From Isotricha intestinalis (Eukaryota; Ciliophora; Litostomatea; Vestibuliferida; Isotrichidae), in assembly GCA_023807065.1 (NCBI GenBank), contig JAJJLU010000533.1, positions 1 through 33,490 of the forward strand: DNA of 33,490 bases, written 5' to 3'. Under the pieces are notes generated by a model. It saw nothing but the letters and a program-made list of their open reading frames with translations, did not search any database and was not told where the DNA came from. A program made the translations under genes and the position numbers. Numbering within the stretch: the first letter of the stretch is position 1; each line of letters begins with the position of its first letter. Positions 19,012 to 29,100 of this stretch are shown here, one piece after another.

Positions 19012-19268
19012 AATTTCTCTTTAAAAAAATAAAAATATATTTTAAATTATTATTATTTAAGCAATGAAAAAAAAAACAAAGGAAATTTTTAATAAATAAT
19101 CATTTACTATCAATAATTAATAAAGAAAATTTCTTTCTTAAATTATTTTATAAATAGGATTAATATTTTATATTATAAATAACTTTATTTCTTTTAAAAC
19201 TGAAAAATATTTTTTTCATTTATTTTTAATGAAATAAAATAAAAAAAAATAAATAAAATAATTTATCA
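19012..19268. other. Divergent promoter region
   Basis: About 257 bases separate the starts of the WD40 gene (-) and the small acylated protein gene (+). The region is AT-rich with A-rich sequence next to both starts. No other feature is visible. Confidence 0.45.
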
Positions 19269-19766
19269 ATGGGATGTCAATGTTCTAAAAGCAGAAAAAT
19301 AATAGTTTCAAAAAATTTTTCAACAGAAGAAAATTTAAATAAATATTTAATAAATATTCATATTCCAAAAACAGATAATGTGAAAATTTTATCATTAAAT
19401 ATAAATAATGAAAATGAAACATTATCAAATATATTTAAATCAGCATTTTTCAATAAAGAAGAAGAAAATAAATACAATGCAAATTTTATATCTCTTTATA
19501 ATCCAGTAACAAATAATTATGATTATTACATTGAAACTTTATTAAATTATAAAATTGAAAATGAAGATCATCCTAAAAAAGGAAAAATGTGGAATATATA
19601 TATTAATAATGAAAAAGTTAATTGGGATTATAAATGTGATAATCAAAGAACTATTAATTTTCAAGATAAAATTGATTTAAAATTTGAAAATAATAATGAT
19701 AAAATATTATCTGATTCTTTTCAAAGTAAAGAATTTAATTCTAGTGATTCTAGTAATTTTAAATAA
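19269..19766 (+). CDS. Small N-terminally acylated protein
   Basis: The protein has 165 residues and begins MGCQCSKS. After Met removal, G2 in this context is a strong N-myristoylation candidate, and C3 and C5 are likely palmitoylation sites, so the protein should sit on the inner face of a membrane. The middle part, around residues 100-140, has KMWNIYINNEKV, a Tyr-Lys-Cys segment and then IDLKF. This pattern of W, Y, N and a final hydrophobic strand faintly recalls the DUF4430 beta-grasp fold, though I am unsure. The C-terminus is serine-rich and probably flexible. There is no membrane segment. The acylation signal also strongly supports this start codon. The function beyond membrane attachment is unknown. 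Confidence 0.82.
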   Translation: MGCQCSKSRKIIVSKNFSTEENLNKYLINIHIPKTDNVKILSLNINNENETLSNIFKSAFFNKEEENKYNANFISLYNPVTNNYDYYIETLLNYKIENEDHPKKGKMWNIYINNEKVNWDYKCDNQRTINFQDKIDLKFENNNDKILSDSFQSKEFNSSDSSNFK

Positions 19767-20212
19767 ATTATTGTGTTTAATTAATATTTTTGAAATTAAT
19801 AATCAAAATGTTATATATATATTGTAGATATTTTATAAATCAATAATTGAGGGTAATTTATCAATTATTTTATATTTTAATTAAAAATAAATAATGAATT
19901 AGTTAAAAAATTAAATATGTTTGGCATTTTGTATTTATTAATATTATTTGAATTAAAATTATAATTAATTTTTTTTTATATTACTAAAAATTTAAATATA
20001 AATGTTATTTATTAAAAAAATGTTAAAAAAACAAAAAAATTAATTTAATTGAATATTAACCAATTCTAAAGTTTATAATTTTTAATAATTATTAGATAAT
20101 TTAATAAAAGTAATAAATTTTAGAAATTCTATCATCATAAAAATATAAATGATATAAATTTATAATAATAATGATATATGTTTTTTTCAAAAGAAATTCT
20201 GTTTTGAATAAA
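19767..20212. other. Convergent intergenic region
   Basis: About 445 bases lie between the ends of the acylated-protein gene (+) and the GPI-transferase-like gene (-). The sequence is AT-rich and I see no gene, tRNA or notable repeat. Confidence 0.5.
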
Positions 20213-22879
20213 TTAATGCACAAAAGATTCTTTTGGATTATCTAATAAAATAATTTTATGATGAATCAACTTACAACATTTTATTTTTCCCCATATATAA
20301 AAATTCAAAACATAAATAGTATCAAAAGCAAACATTAAAGAATAAATTTTAGAATAGAAAAATAATTTAATAACATCTTTTTCATTTTTCTTAATAAGAA
20401 GATTATATATAAAATATAAATAAACCATATTTGTTCTAATATATGATATATATCTCATTAACATTGAATTTGAATTGATAAATTTATCTTGTGGAAAATA
20501 AGTAAACTCAAATAAATAAGAATATAAAATTAAAGATAAATTTACTTGTAAATGAGTAATCAAATATGTTTTTAATATTGTTCCATTTTGAGAAAAATCA
20601 CGTAATAAAAGATTAGGATGACTTTTCATTTCAAAAGTTTCTTTTATTAAAAGATAAAATATTTCAAAGAATATTAAATAAATTTGCCATAAGAAAAATT
20701 TATTCACATTTTTTTTCAATGATTCATATACATAAGTAAAATATTCAAATAATGGAATTAAAAATAATAATATCATTAATTTTTCTGAATCTTCAATAAC
20801 ATAAGTTTGAAATAATATTATGAAAACTTTTGTTAAAACATAAACTTTTTTTTTTTCTTTTTTTCCTTTTTTTGGAATGATTATGCAAATAATAAAAAGA
20901 AATAAAAACATAATATATATTATTACATTAAAAACGATAAATTTATTTCTTCCTTCAAAATAAAAAGGTTTAGTAATATGAAAAAGGAAAATAAATAATT
21001 CTAAAACTAAACAATAAATAAGAGAAATAAGAAAAACAGGAAATTTTTTTTTTGCATAAAAATAATAATTAGTTAAATGTTGTCTTAAATATAAAAAAAT
21101 ATATAAACAACTAATTAAAAAAGAGATAACTTCACCAATTTTAAATTGATAAAATCCTTTTAAAAATTCTTTAATTTTGAGATAAACTCTATATCTAAAA
21201 AGTAAAAATGAAATGATATTTATAAAAATAATAATATAAGGGAAAAGTCCTAATTTTTTAATTGATTTAAATAATGGAATCAAAACAAAAATACAAGAAG
21301 TTAATATTATAAAGTTTAATTTAACATCTAAAGAATAAATATCTGGTAAAAATATAATTAGCATAGGGAAAAATAAAGATAATATCATTAATGAAAAATT
21401 ATTTATATTTAAATCCTTATCTTTTTTTTTTAAAATAACTAACATAAAATATACTTCTAATATTGATACAACAATAAAAAATAAAGTAATAAAAACAAAA
21501 ATAACATAATAATGTTTTGGAATTAATTTAACTTTAACAATATCAACAATTTTTTTATTGTAATTTAATAATTTTTCTTTTTTACTTTCATAATCAGTTT
21601 TGTTATCATTAATAATATTTTGAATATCATTATTATATTTATCAAATTTATTTTTCAAAGAAGGAAATTTACTAACAGAGTTTTTCATATAATTTATAAT
21701 TTGAACAGCTTTAGAATTAATAGAAATATCTTCCCAAAATTTTTCATTTTCAAATAAAATTGGCATTTCAATAGATTCTAAAGGAATATTAATATCTTGA
21801 ATAATAAGTGGAAAGGAAGGAGCATAATGATATCTATTAATATATTCAAATTTAGCTTTGTCATTATTTTGAAATTTATTATTTAATATTTCTTTATTAT
21901 ATAAAACAAATATTCCTTCATTTCCATTTGTATTACTTCCATGAAATATTATTTCATCATTTCCTGGAAAAATATTTCCTCCGTGATCACTACAAATAAT
22001 TAAAGAATATTCTGAATGTTCTTTAATAAATAATAATATTTTATTTAAATATGAATCAATTGAATAAGCTTGTGCTCTTGTTTTATAATGATTTTTAGAA
22101 TACATATGATTATGATGATCTAATACTGTTGTATAATATATTATTCCTACTTTGTCACCTGCGTTTGAAATATCAAATTTTCTTTCTAAACATTCTGTCA
22201 TATTTAAATTTGTAAAAGATGAATTTTTAAAATATTGATTTAAATGATTATACATTTCATCTAATGAAATTTTTAAATTTCCTATTTTATCAGAATTTTT
22301 TTTTAAATAATTTTCAACATATTCATCATAAATATTATAAGCATCATCACATAAATTAGAAAAGGAAATTTCTTCATTATCAATAGTATAAGAATTTAAC
22401 TCAATATTATTTTCATTATCTAAAAATTTAAATAAAGGAATAGTATCACCTAAATAAGATAAATTATAATTTGCATTATGTAATTGTTTAAATAAATTAT
22501 CTGAATTAAAAGGTTTATATTGATAATTTCTACTATATTTTCCAGTAAACATTGTTTCAAAATTTGATCCTGTTATTTTTAAATCAAGATCATAATTTCT
22601 ATATACTTTAGTTAAATTATATATTTCAGATTTAGATAAAAATTGTAATGAATCATATGCTGTTCCATCAATTAATAGTAAAATAAATTTCTTTGTTTTA
22701 TATTTGTTTTTACAAAGATTTGAATTTTCATTTTCTTTTTCTTGACAATAATCATTTGAATATGATGATAAAGTATATCCTTCAAATAATCTTGGATTTG
22801 AATGTGTTAATATTCCAAGAATTATTATTATTAAACATACTATTGCATTGATTATGAAGATTACTAAAAACCCTTTCAT
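20213..22879 (-). CDS. GPI ethanolamine-phosphate transferase-like membrane enzyme (PIG-O/PIG-G type)
   Basis: The protein has 888 residues. An N-terminal hydrophobic segment (about 4-24) acts as signal or anchor. An alkaline-phosphatase-fold lumenal domain follows to about residue 400. Metal and active-site residues are in place: D71 in LLIDGTAYD, nucleophile T109 in FETMFTGKY, D254 and H258 in LDHHNHMY, D298 and H299 in SDHGG, and H313 in IFHGSN. From about residue 455 to 870 there are many hydrophobic segments, roughly ten or more membrane spans. This layout is that of the enzymes that add ethanolamine phosphate to mannoses of the GPI anchor in the endoplasmic reticulum. The subfamily (second or third mannose, PIG-G or PIG-O) cannot be assigned safely by eye, and PIG-N is less likely. 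The start lies directly before the hydrophobic leader. Confidence 0.82.
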   Translation of the reverse strand: MKGFLVIFIINAIVCLIIIILGILTHSNPRLFEGYTLSSYSNDYCQEKENENSNLCKNKYKTKKFILLLIDGTAYDSLQFLSKSEIYNLTKVYRNYDLDLKITGSNFETMFTGKYSRNYQYKPFNSDNLFKQLHNANYNLSYLGDTIPLFKFLDNENNIELNSYTIDNEEISFSNLCDDAYNIYDEYVENYLKKNSDKIGNLKISLDEMYNHLNQYFKNSSFTNLNMTECLERKFDISNAGDKVGIIYYTTVLDHHNHMYSKNHYKTRAQAYSIDSYLNKILLFIKEHSEYSLIICSDHGGNIFPGNDEIIFHGSNTNGNEGIFVLYNKEILNNKFQNNDKAKFEYINRYHYAPSFPLIIQDINIPLESIEMPILFENEKFWEDISINSKAVQIINYMKNSVSKFPSLKNKFDKYNNDIQNIINDNKTDYESKKEKLLNYNKKIVDIVKVKLIPKHYYVIFVFITLFFIVVSILEVYFMLVILKKKDKDLNINNFSLMILSLFFPMLIIFLPDIYSLDVKLNFIILTSCIFVLIPLFKSIKKLGLFPYIIIFINIISFLLFRYRVYLKIKEFLKGFYQFKIGEVISFLISCLYIFLYLRQHLTNYYFYAKKKFPVFLISLIYCLVLELFIFLFHITKPFYFEGRNKFIVFNVIIYIMFLFLFIICIIIPKKGKKEKKKVYVLTKVFIILFQTYVIEDSEKLMILLFLIPLFEYFTYVYESLKKNVNKFFLWQIYLIFFEIFYLLIKETFEMKSHPNLLLRDFSQNGTILKTYLITHLQVNLSLILYSYLFEFTYFPQDKFINSNSMLMRYISYIRTNMVYLYFIYNLLIKKNEKDVIKLFFYSKIYSLMFAFDTIYVLNFYIWGKIKCCKLIHHKIILLDNPKESFVH

Positions 22880-23635
22880 TTTTTTATCTTTTTATAGATA
22901 TTGAAAAAAAAGTTTTTATATTTATTTATGATATTAGTTTTGAATTTTTGTTTTAATTTTTATTGTAATTTTATTAATTATCAAAAATAAAAATGAAGTT
23001 TAAAGAATAGAGTTAATAGAAATTACTTGCAAAACTAAATTTAATAAATTATTTTTGTATTCAAAAAAAAATATAAATAAATAAATTAAAAGAGTATAAA
23101 TACTATTCTTCCTTTTTTTCCATGAAAAAATACCATTAACAAAAATTCATTAATAAAAAATTAATTGTTAATGTCAAATATTAATGAAAATTTAAAACAA
23201 CATTTATTTTACATTTGAAAAAAATCAAAAGAAAAAAAATAATCTAATCAAAATTCTTTTAAATTTTCTAACACAAAAAAACTATCTAAAAAAAGTTATT
23301 TTTTAATTATTCTTTTTGAGAAATAAGAATAAAAAAATTTGAATAAAAAAATGTTTCCAAAAATCTATGAATTTCAATTAATATAATAAAAAAATTTAAA
23401 ATAAATTAATTTCAAAAATATTTAATTTAATCGAAAAAAGGGTTTTATTTGATTTTGATTTGTGAAGTTAAAAAATAAAATATAAAACTAATACTATATA
23501 AAAACATAAAAATAATCTAACATTTCTAGAATTATTACACTAATATTTGATTTAAAACTATAAAAAAGTATTTCTATATTTTTAATTTTAATTTTTTTAT
23601 GATTAAAAAAGTAATTAATATTCTTCTTAATTATC
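22880..23635. other. Intergenic region between codirectional genes
   Basis: About 755 bases lie between two minus-strand genes. It should carry the promoter of the GPI-transferase-like gene and the 3' end of the upstream gene. All frames are interrupted and I see no tRNA or repeat. Confidence 0.45.
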
Positions 23636-24364
23636 TTATTTTTTTTTCCATTTAGTTTGTTTAATATAAGGAATAAAATTAATACTTAAATATTTAATTT
23701 TTTGATAATATTCTTTTTGTATTTTATTATTTTTTTTTATTTGATTTAAAAAACATATATTCATTTTTGATTTTGTTTTAAATCCAAATTTTTCTTCTAA
23801 TTTTTTTCTTCTATTCTTCACATAATATTCATTATAAATATCTTGATATTTCATATCTAAAAACATATTAAATTTTTCATCTTTTATTTCATCTATTAAA
23901 TTTTTATTACTATTACTATTACTACAATGTCCATTACATTCTTGTTGTAAAAATTGTCTTAAACTAAAATTTATTATTTCATTTAAACTCTTTAAATCTT
24001 TTTTCTTATTAATTTTGCCTGAAATATAATATAATTTTCCTTTTATTTTTTGTTGTTTAAAATATTCTTTTGATATTGTAATAAGAAAATTATTATAATG
24101 AATATATATTTTGTGAATCATATTATCTATTCTAATTTGATTTTCTGTTCTTTTTTTTTTATTTTGATAACTAGCACTAGATATGTGACCGATAGTATTC
24201 AATGTTACAGGAGTGAATGCTGAAGAATATTCTGTATTATTACTTATAAAATCCAAACCATTTTCTTTTAAACGATTTTTAAAATCGTAATCTTCATTTT
24301 TTAAAGGGATATTTAAAATTTCATTCTCATCGATTTCCGATAAATCAATTGAATTATCATTCAT
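23636..24364 (-). CDS. Uncharacterised protein of a recurrent protist type
   Basis: The protein has 242 residues and no named family. The first 75 or so residues are acidic, N/S-rich and probably disordered. The ordered part starts at KRTENQIRIDNMIHKIY (about residue 71). It continues through a segment with NKKKDLKSLNEI, a K/D/E linker, and then FNMFLDMKYQDIYNEYY (near 170-187). From memory, many unnamed proteins of ciliates and other protists show the same order: an NxIRxKI-like helix, then NK..L..L..I, then F..fk.MKY.DifneY. I use that resemblance as support that the gene is real, but it gives no function. The protein is basic at its C-terminus (WKKK). There is no signal or membrane segment. 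Confidence 0.78.
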   Translation of the reverse strand: MNDNSIDLSEIDENEILNIPLKNEDYDFKNRLKENGLDFISNNTEYSSAFTPVTLNTIGHISSASYQNKKKRTENQIRIDNMIHKIYIHYNNFLITISKEYFKQQKIKGKLYYISGKINKKKDLKSLNEIINFSLRQFLQQECNGHCSNSNSNKNLIDEIKDEKFNMFLDMKYQDIYNEYYVKNRRKKLEEKFGFKTKSKMNICFLNQIKKNNKIQKEYYQKIKYLSINFIPYIKQTKWKKK

Positions 24365-24768
24365 CGTTTTGTAATGTTTTTATTAAAAAATTTTTCAACT
24401 CTTTAATATATCATTTTCGAGATTTAGGAAATTGCTCTAAATGAAAAAGAAAGTTAGAAAATATGAATTTTTGAAAAAAATTGTGTATTTTTTTTTTTAA
24501 AATCATTTGCTTCAAATATTATCCATTCAGGAAAACTTAAAACGTTTTAAGTTAACCAAATTGTAAAAAGATTGAAAAATAGTGGGTCATTTAATTTTAG
24601 TTTTAAATTTTAATAAATAATAGTTAAAAATAATATTTTTTGTAAATTCTTTTAATATTAAATATAATTATTCGTTAATTAATTAATTGATTCATTTTTA
24701 AAGATTTTAATAAATATAATAAATAATTGATTTAATTGAAGATTCAATCAATATAAAAGAAATAAAAT

Positions 24769-24784
24769 TTTACAATATTGTAAA
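24769..24784. repeat. Perfect 16-base palindrome
   Basis: TTTACAATATTGTAAA reads the same on both strands. It lies about 270 bases before the hydrolase start codon. Its symmetry would suit a dimeric regulator, but AT-rich DNA yields palindromes by chance more often than balanced DNA. Confidence 0.6.
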
Positions 24785-24816
24785 TAAAAAGAAAAGTTAA
24801 ATTATTTCATTCTTTC

Positions 24817-24838
24817 CTTTTCATTAAAAAATGAAAAG
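24817..24838. repeat. Inverted repeat with four-base loop
   Basis: CTTTTCATT and AATGAAAAG are perfect complements separated by AAAA. The pair lies about 30 bases after the 16-base palindrome, in the same divergent promoter region. Confidence 0.6.
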
Positions 24839-25054
24839 ATTTTTCTTTTTAATTGAAAAAAAGTATTTATTTTATTTAAATATTATTTTCATCTAATCAA
24901 TTACAAATAAATATTATATATTGTTTATTATAAAGTAAATAACTAAGAGATTTTATTATAAATTACATGAATAAAAAACAAATAAAATAATCAAATAATA
25001 TTTTATTTTTTTTAAAAAACAAAAAAAAATTCTTCAATTTAAAAAAAGAAAAAA

Positions 25055-25939
25055 ATGAATTTCAATTCAATAGTCTTCCCAGCTCCAACAGAAGACAAGC
25101 ATCACTATATATACGAGTACGAAAAGGATATAATATACATTCCAAAAACACTTCCAGACAAAACAATATTCCACATTCCATGTTTATATCAAAAATGTAC
25201 ATTAAATCCAAATACTAATAAATTTTTTATATATTTCCACGGTAATGCTGAAGATATGTTTAATGCAATAGGAAATTTAAACATAATAAAATCATCACTT
25301 CCTTTTCATACATTAAGTATAGAATATCCAGGATATTCAATATATTATAAAGAGAAAGATGCAGAGACAATAGAAGAAGATTCATTAATAATATTTGATT
25401 ACTTAATTAATGAATGTAAGGTAAAACCAAAAAATATTATTTTATGTGGAAGATCAATAGGAACTGGACCTGCAACATATTTAGCTTCTAAAAGAAATCC
25501 TGGTGCTTTAATAATGATTAGTCCTATTCAAAGTATTCAAGATACTACTAATTCTTTAATTGGATTAATGAAATTTATTGTTAAAGATAGATTTAATAAT
25601 TATGATAGAATTAAAGATGTTACTTGTCCTTTATTATTGATTCATGGACAAAAAGATTCTCTTATTCCTTTTGAAAAAAGCATTCAATTAACTGAAAGAA
25701 CTGGAGGCCCTTATGAATTAATTTTACCTGAAAATATGAATCATAATGATGTTCATATTTATGATGATTTTTTAGACCCTATTAATAAATTCTTAAGAAA
25801 TCATAATTTAATTCATGTTGACAAAGGAAATATCTTTATTGATGATAAATTATTCGAGATTCCTCAATATTTAAAAAATGGTAATTTGAGTAATGAAGAT
25901 AAGGTTAGTGGATTAGTTAGAAAATTGCTTAAGATATAA
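25055..25939 (+). CDS. ABHD17-like alpha/beta hydrolase
   Basis: The protein has 294 residues with a complete serine-hydrolase triad. HGNAED (residues 62-67) forms the oxyanion region, nucleophile S134 lies in GRSIGTG, the acid is D201 in HGQKDSLIP, and the base is H230 in NMNHNDV. The YPGYS segment near 91-95 is also typical. Length and motifs match the ABHD17/ABHD13 group; ABHD17 enzymes remove palmitate from membrane proteins. Unlike animal ABHD17, I see no cysteine-rich N-terminal cluster for membrane attachment, so both location and substrate are open. No signal peptide is present. The start ATG follows an A-rich leader. The first 50 or so codons use more C-ending codons than the rest of the gene, a local composition shift worth noting. 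It converges on the BEACH gene with about 208 bases between stops. Confidence 0.92.
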   Translation: MNFNSIVFPAPTEDKHHYIYEYEKDIIYIPKTLPDKTIFHIPCLYQKCTLNPNTNKFFIYFHGNAEDMFNAIGNLNIIKSSLPFHTLSIEYPGYSIYYKEKDAETIEEDSLIIFDYLINECKVKPKNIILCGRSIGTGPATYLASKRNPGALIMISPIQSIQDTTNSLIGLMKFIVKDRFNNYDRIKDVTCPLLLIHGQKDSLIPFEKSIQLTERTGGPYELILPENMNHNDVHIYDDFLDPINKFLRNHNLIHVDKGNIFIDDKLFEIPQYLKNGNLSNEDKVSGLVRKLLKI

Positions 25940-26147
25940 TTTTTTTTTTCTGATATTTAAAGAAGATGTAAATGGAATTTATAATTTTTATAATTTTGAA
26001 TTTCTATTTATCTTTTTTTAGAAATAATAAAAATATTCTTTTCTGTTTTCATTTTAAAATTAAGTTCATTAAATCCTTATTTATTTGAGACAAAAATATT
26101 TTTATATTTAAATAATATATTTATTTAGTATTTAATTTTACTTTTTT
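25940..26147. other. Short convergent spacer
   Basis: About 208 AT-rich bases lie between the stop codons of the hydrolase (+) and BEACH (-) genes. Only 3' untranslated and termination signals are expected, and no specific motif is recognised. Confidence 0.45.
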
Positions 26148-29100
26148 TTATTCATTTAACTCAAACTTTTCAACTATACCCATATAAGGAAATTGTCTTA
26201 TAATAATATTGTATGTATTTTCACTTGAATTATAAATTAAATAATCAATGAAATTATTTCCAGTAAAAACTTGAGGATAAATAAAATCATCTTCAATATA
26301 ATCATCATATAATTTTTCACCATTAATGCTATAACAAATAAATTGTTTTTCATTAGAAAATAATAAGAAACAAGGAAGAGGAGTTGAAGAAAGAAACACT
26401 TTTTCAATTAAAATATTATTTGGATTAATATATATTGATCTAATAATTTTTAATGATGGTATTACATATAAATGAATATAACCATCATATGAAGAAGAGA
26501 TTAACATATTTAAATTTATATTTGAATTTATTGATATTATTTCTTTTGAATGTGGATGAATAATATTATAATAATTTATTTCAGATTCCAATGATTCCTT
26601 TATATATATTATTATACTTCCTCTTTCTGTTCCAAGATATAAAAATGATACATCTAATTCAGGATTAAAAATATTATATGCTGTTATTCTACTATTATAT
26701 TGATTATTTTTCAATTTTTTAAAAATCTTTGTATTAATATTATATAAATATGAATTACCATTTATTAATCCACTAAATAAAATAGACTTATCCGAAATTC
26801 TAGATATAATTTTAATAGAAGAATTCATTTGTAAAAAATCATTAATATCCGAATTTTCGCTTTTTTGATTAAAAATTAAATAATTATCATTTAATACTTG
26901 AGAATAATAATTGAAATATTTTTCATTTAAAAAATTTAAAGTATTTTGGTTGTCATTTTTATCATTTTTATCATAATTTATTTTAGCAGAATTAAATAAA
27001 ACTTGAATAGGATTAACTCCTAATTCAGCCATTTTAATTACACTATCTTTATCAATTTTATTTTTGCTATCTTTAATTTCTTGACTAATAACATCAATAT
27101 AAGCATATCTTAAATATAAATTTAAATGATTTTGAGCATTAATTCCATTAGCATTAATTCCAAAAATTAAATCAATCCAGGGGGAAATTTGAACAGAAAT
27201 ATTTTCTAACATTTCTCGATATATAGTAATAAATAAATAAGGATTATTTTTACACCAATAAGGTAAAAAAACATTATTAACTTTAATATCTTCATCTTCA
27301 TTAATATTAAATAAACTTTGAGTAATATTAATAGTACTTTTTCTATGAGCATTTTTAGTTTTTTGTAAATTTCCAAATTCTAAATTATTAATATTTAAAA
27401 ACATTTCAGGAAAATAAAAAAATTCAGGAATAGGTTCTCTAACATCGCTTTTTTCACTAATAACACTCGTAAAAGTTTTTTCTAAATTCATAAATAATCT
27501 ATCAGCAGCATCAAATTCATTTCCTTGAATTTCAATTGCAATTTTTGAATAAGGAAAAATTCTTGCTAAAAAATGAGAAACATATGCTGAATTTGAAAAA
27601 TGACTTCCAAATAAACTTGGTAACATTATTATTTCCACTTTAATATTATTTTTTTCACTTTCATTTTTTATTAATGAAAATATATCTTCATTAAATTTAT
27701 ATTCATTTATGTCTATTGAATTATTTTCTTTCATTTTTCTTAAATTTATTACTTTTATTATATCTGAAAAATTTAATGCTGACATTCCTAAATTTTCTTC
27801 TAGGGTATTTAATGTAATATTTTCCTTTTTGTGATTTTCTTTATCATTTTCCAAATTGTTTATTATTGTATTTATATTTGAAAATTTTTTTTCTAATTTC
27901 AAATCTTCAATAAGAGTAGATAAAGAAGAAATAAATGTTTCAATATATGATTTTTTTCTTTTTATACCTTTTTCATTTATTTCCATTAATCCAACAGGAA
28001 GAGAAAAATCTCTTATTGTTTTTTCTATTAATTTATTTTTTATATTTTCAATATCTTCACTTTTAATTTCTTCTTTTTTTGGGTTTTTATCTGCAATTTC
28101 ATAATCTGTAATAATCCAAGGAAAAACTGGATATTGTTGAATATCTCTAAAAGATCTATTTCCAAATATATTTAAATATATTAAATAATTTAATGTTGAT
28201 ATTTTTTTTCTTCCCCATTTTAAAGATATATCATTTATTTCTAATCTTTTTCTTGAATGACCTATTACTTGATTTTTTGGATTTTGAATTGTTATTTGAT
28301 TTGGTAATTCTTTTTTTAAATTATTTATCACTTCATTTCTTTCTGTAAAATTGTTAAATAAGAAATAATATGATTTATTCCTATTTGTATATAATTCTAA
28401 TCCATAATCTTCATCATAATATCTTCTTCTTAAAGCAAATTTAATTTCTTTTAAATTTAATTTTAAATAACTACAATTTTTTTTACTTTGAATTATTGAT
28501 CCATAACATTTTTTATTATTTATATTGGTTTTTTTCTTTTTATCATTTTCTTCATCAACTTTATTAACATCAATAATATTACCAATAAATTTAATATAAT
28601 TGTTTTTAAGAATGATATTTCCTTTAAAATGAGTTTGTAAAAATAATAAACAACATTCATATTTAATTGTATTTGGAAGATAATTTAAAGTCCATTCTTC
28701 ATTTAAATTTATATTTGGTGTTGGTATATTATAATATTCTTTAATATTATTTCTATAAAATTTTTGATTACCATAAAATTCATTAAAATTATATGAATAA
28801 ATCATTGGAATAATTAAAGGTTGAATATAATCTCTTGTTAAATGATTACTTTTTTTAAATAATAATTTTTTATTTTCTTCTTTTTTATAAAAAATATTAT
28901 TATCTGAATAAGAACCATTCCATGTAAATAAATCATATTTTATTCTTTTATATTCTTTTATTTTTTTTATTGATAATATTTGATTTTTATTATATATTTC
29001 TTTTGATTTATCATTCATTAATGTATGATCTATTTTATATCTTTTTATTTCTTCTTCTTTATTTTCTTTGTTTAATAAATTTGAAATTTCTTTTTTTTCT

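Larger units (their letters stand above)
24365..25054. other. Divergent intergenic region with palindromes
   Basis: About 690 bases lie between the starts of the unknown gene (-) and the hydrolase gene (+). It holds a perfect 16-base palindrome at 24769-24784 and a nine-base-pair hairpin with an AAAA loop at 24817-24838. The sequence is AT-rich throughout, with no gene visible. Confidence 0.5.
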
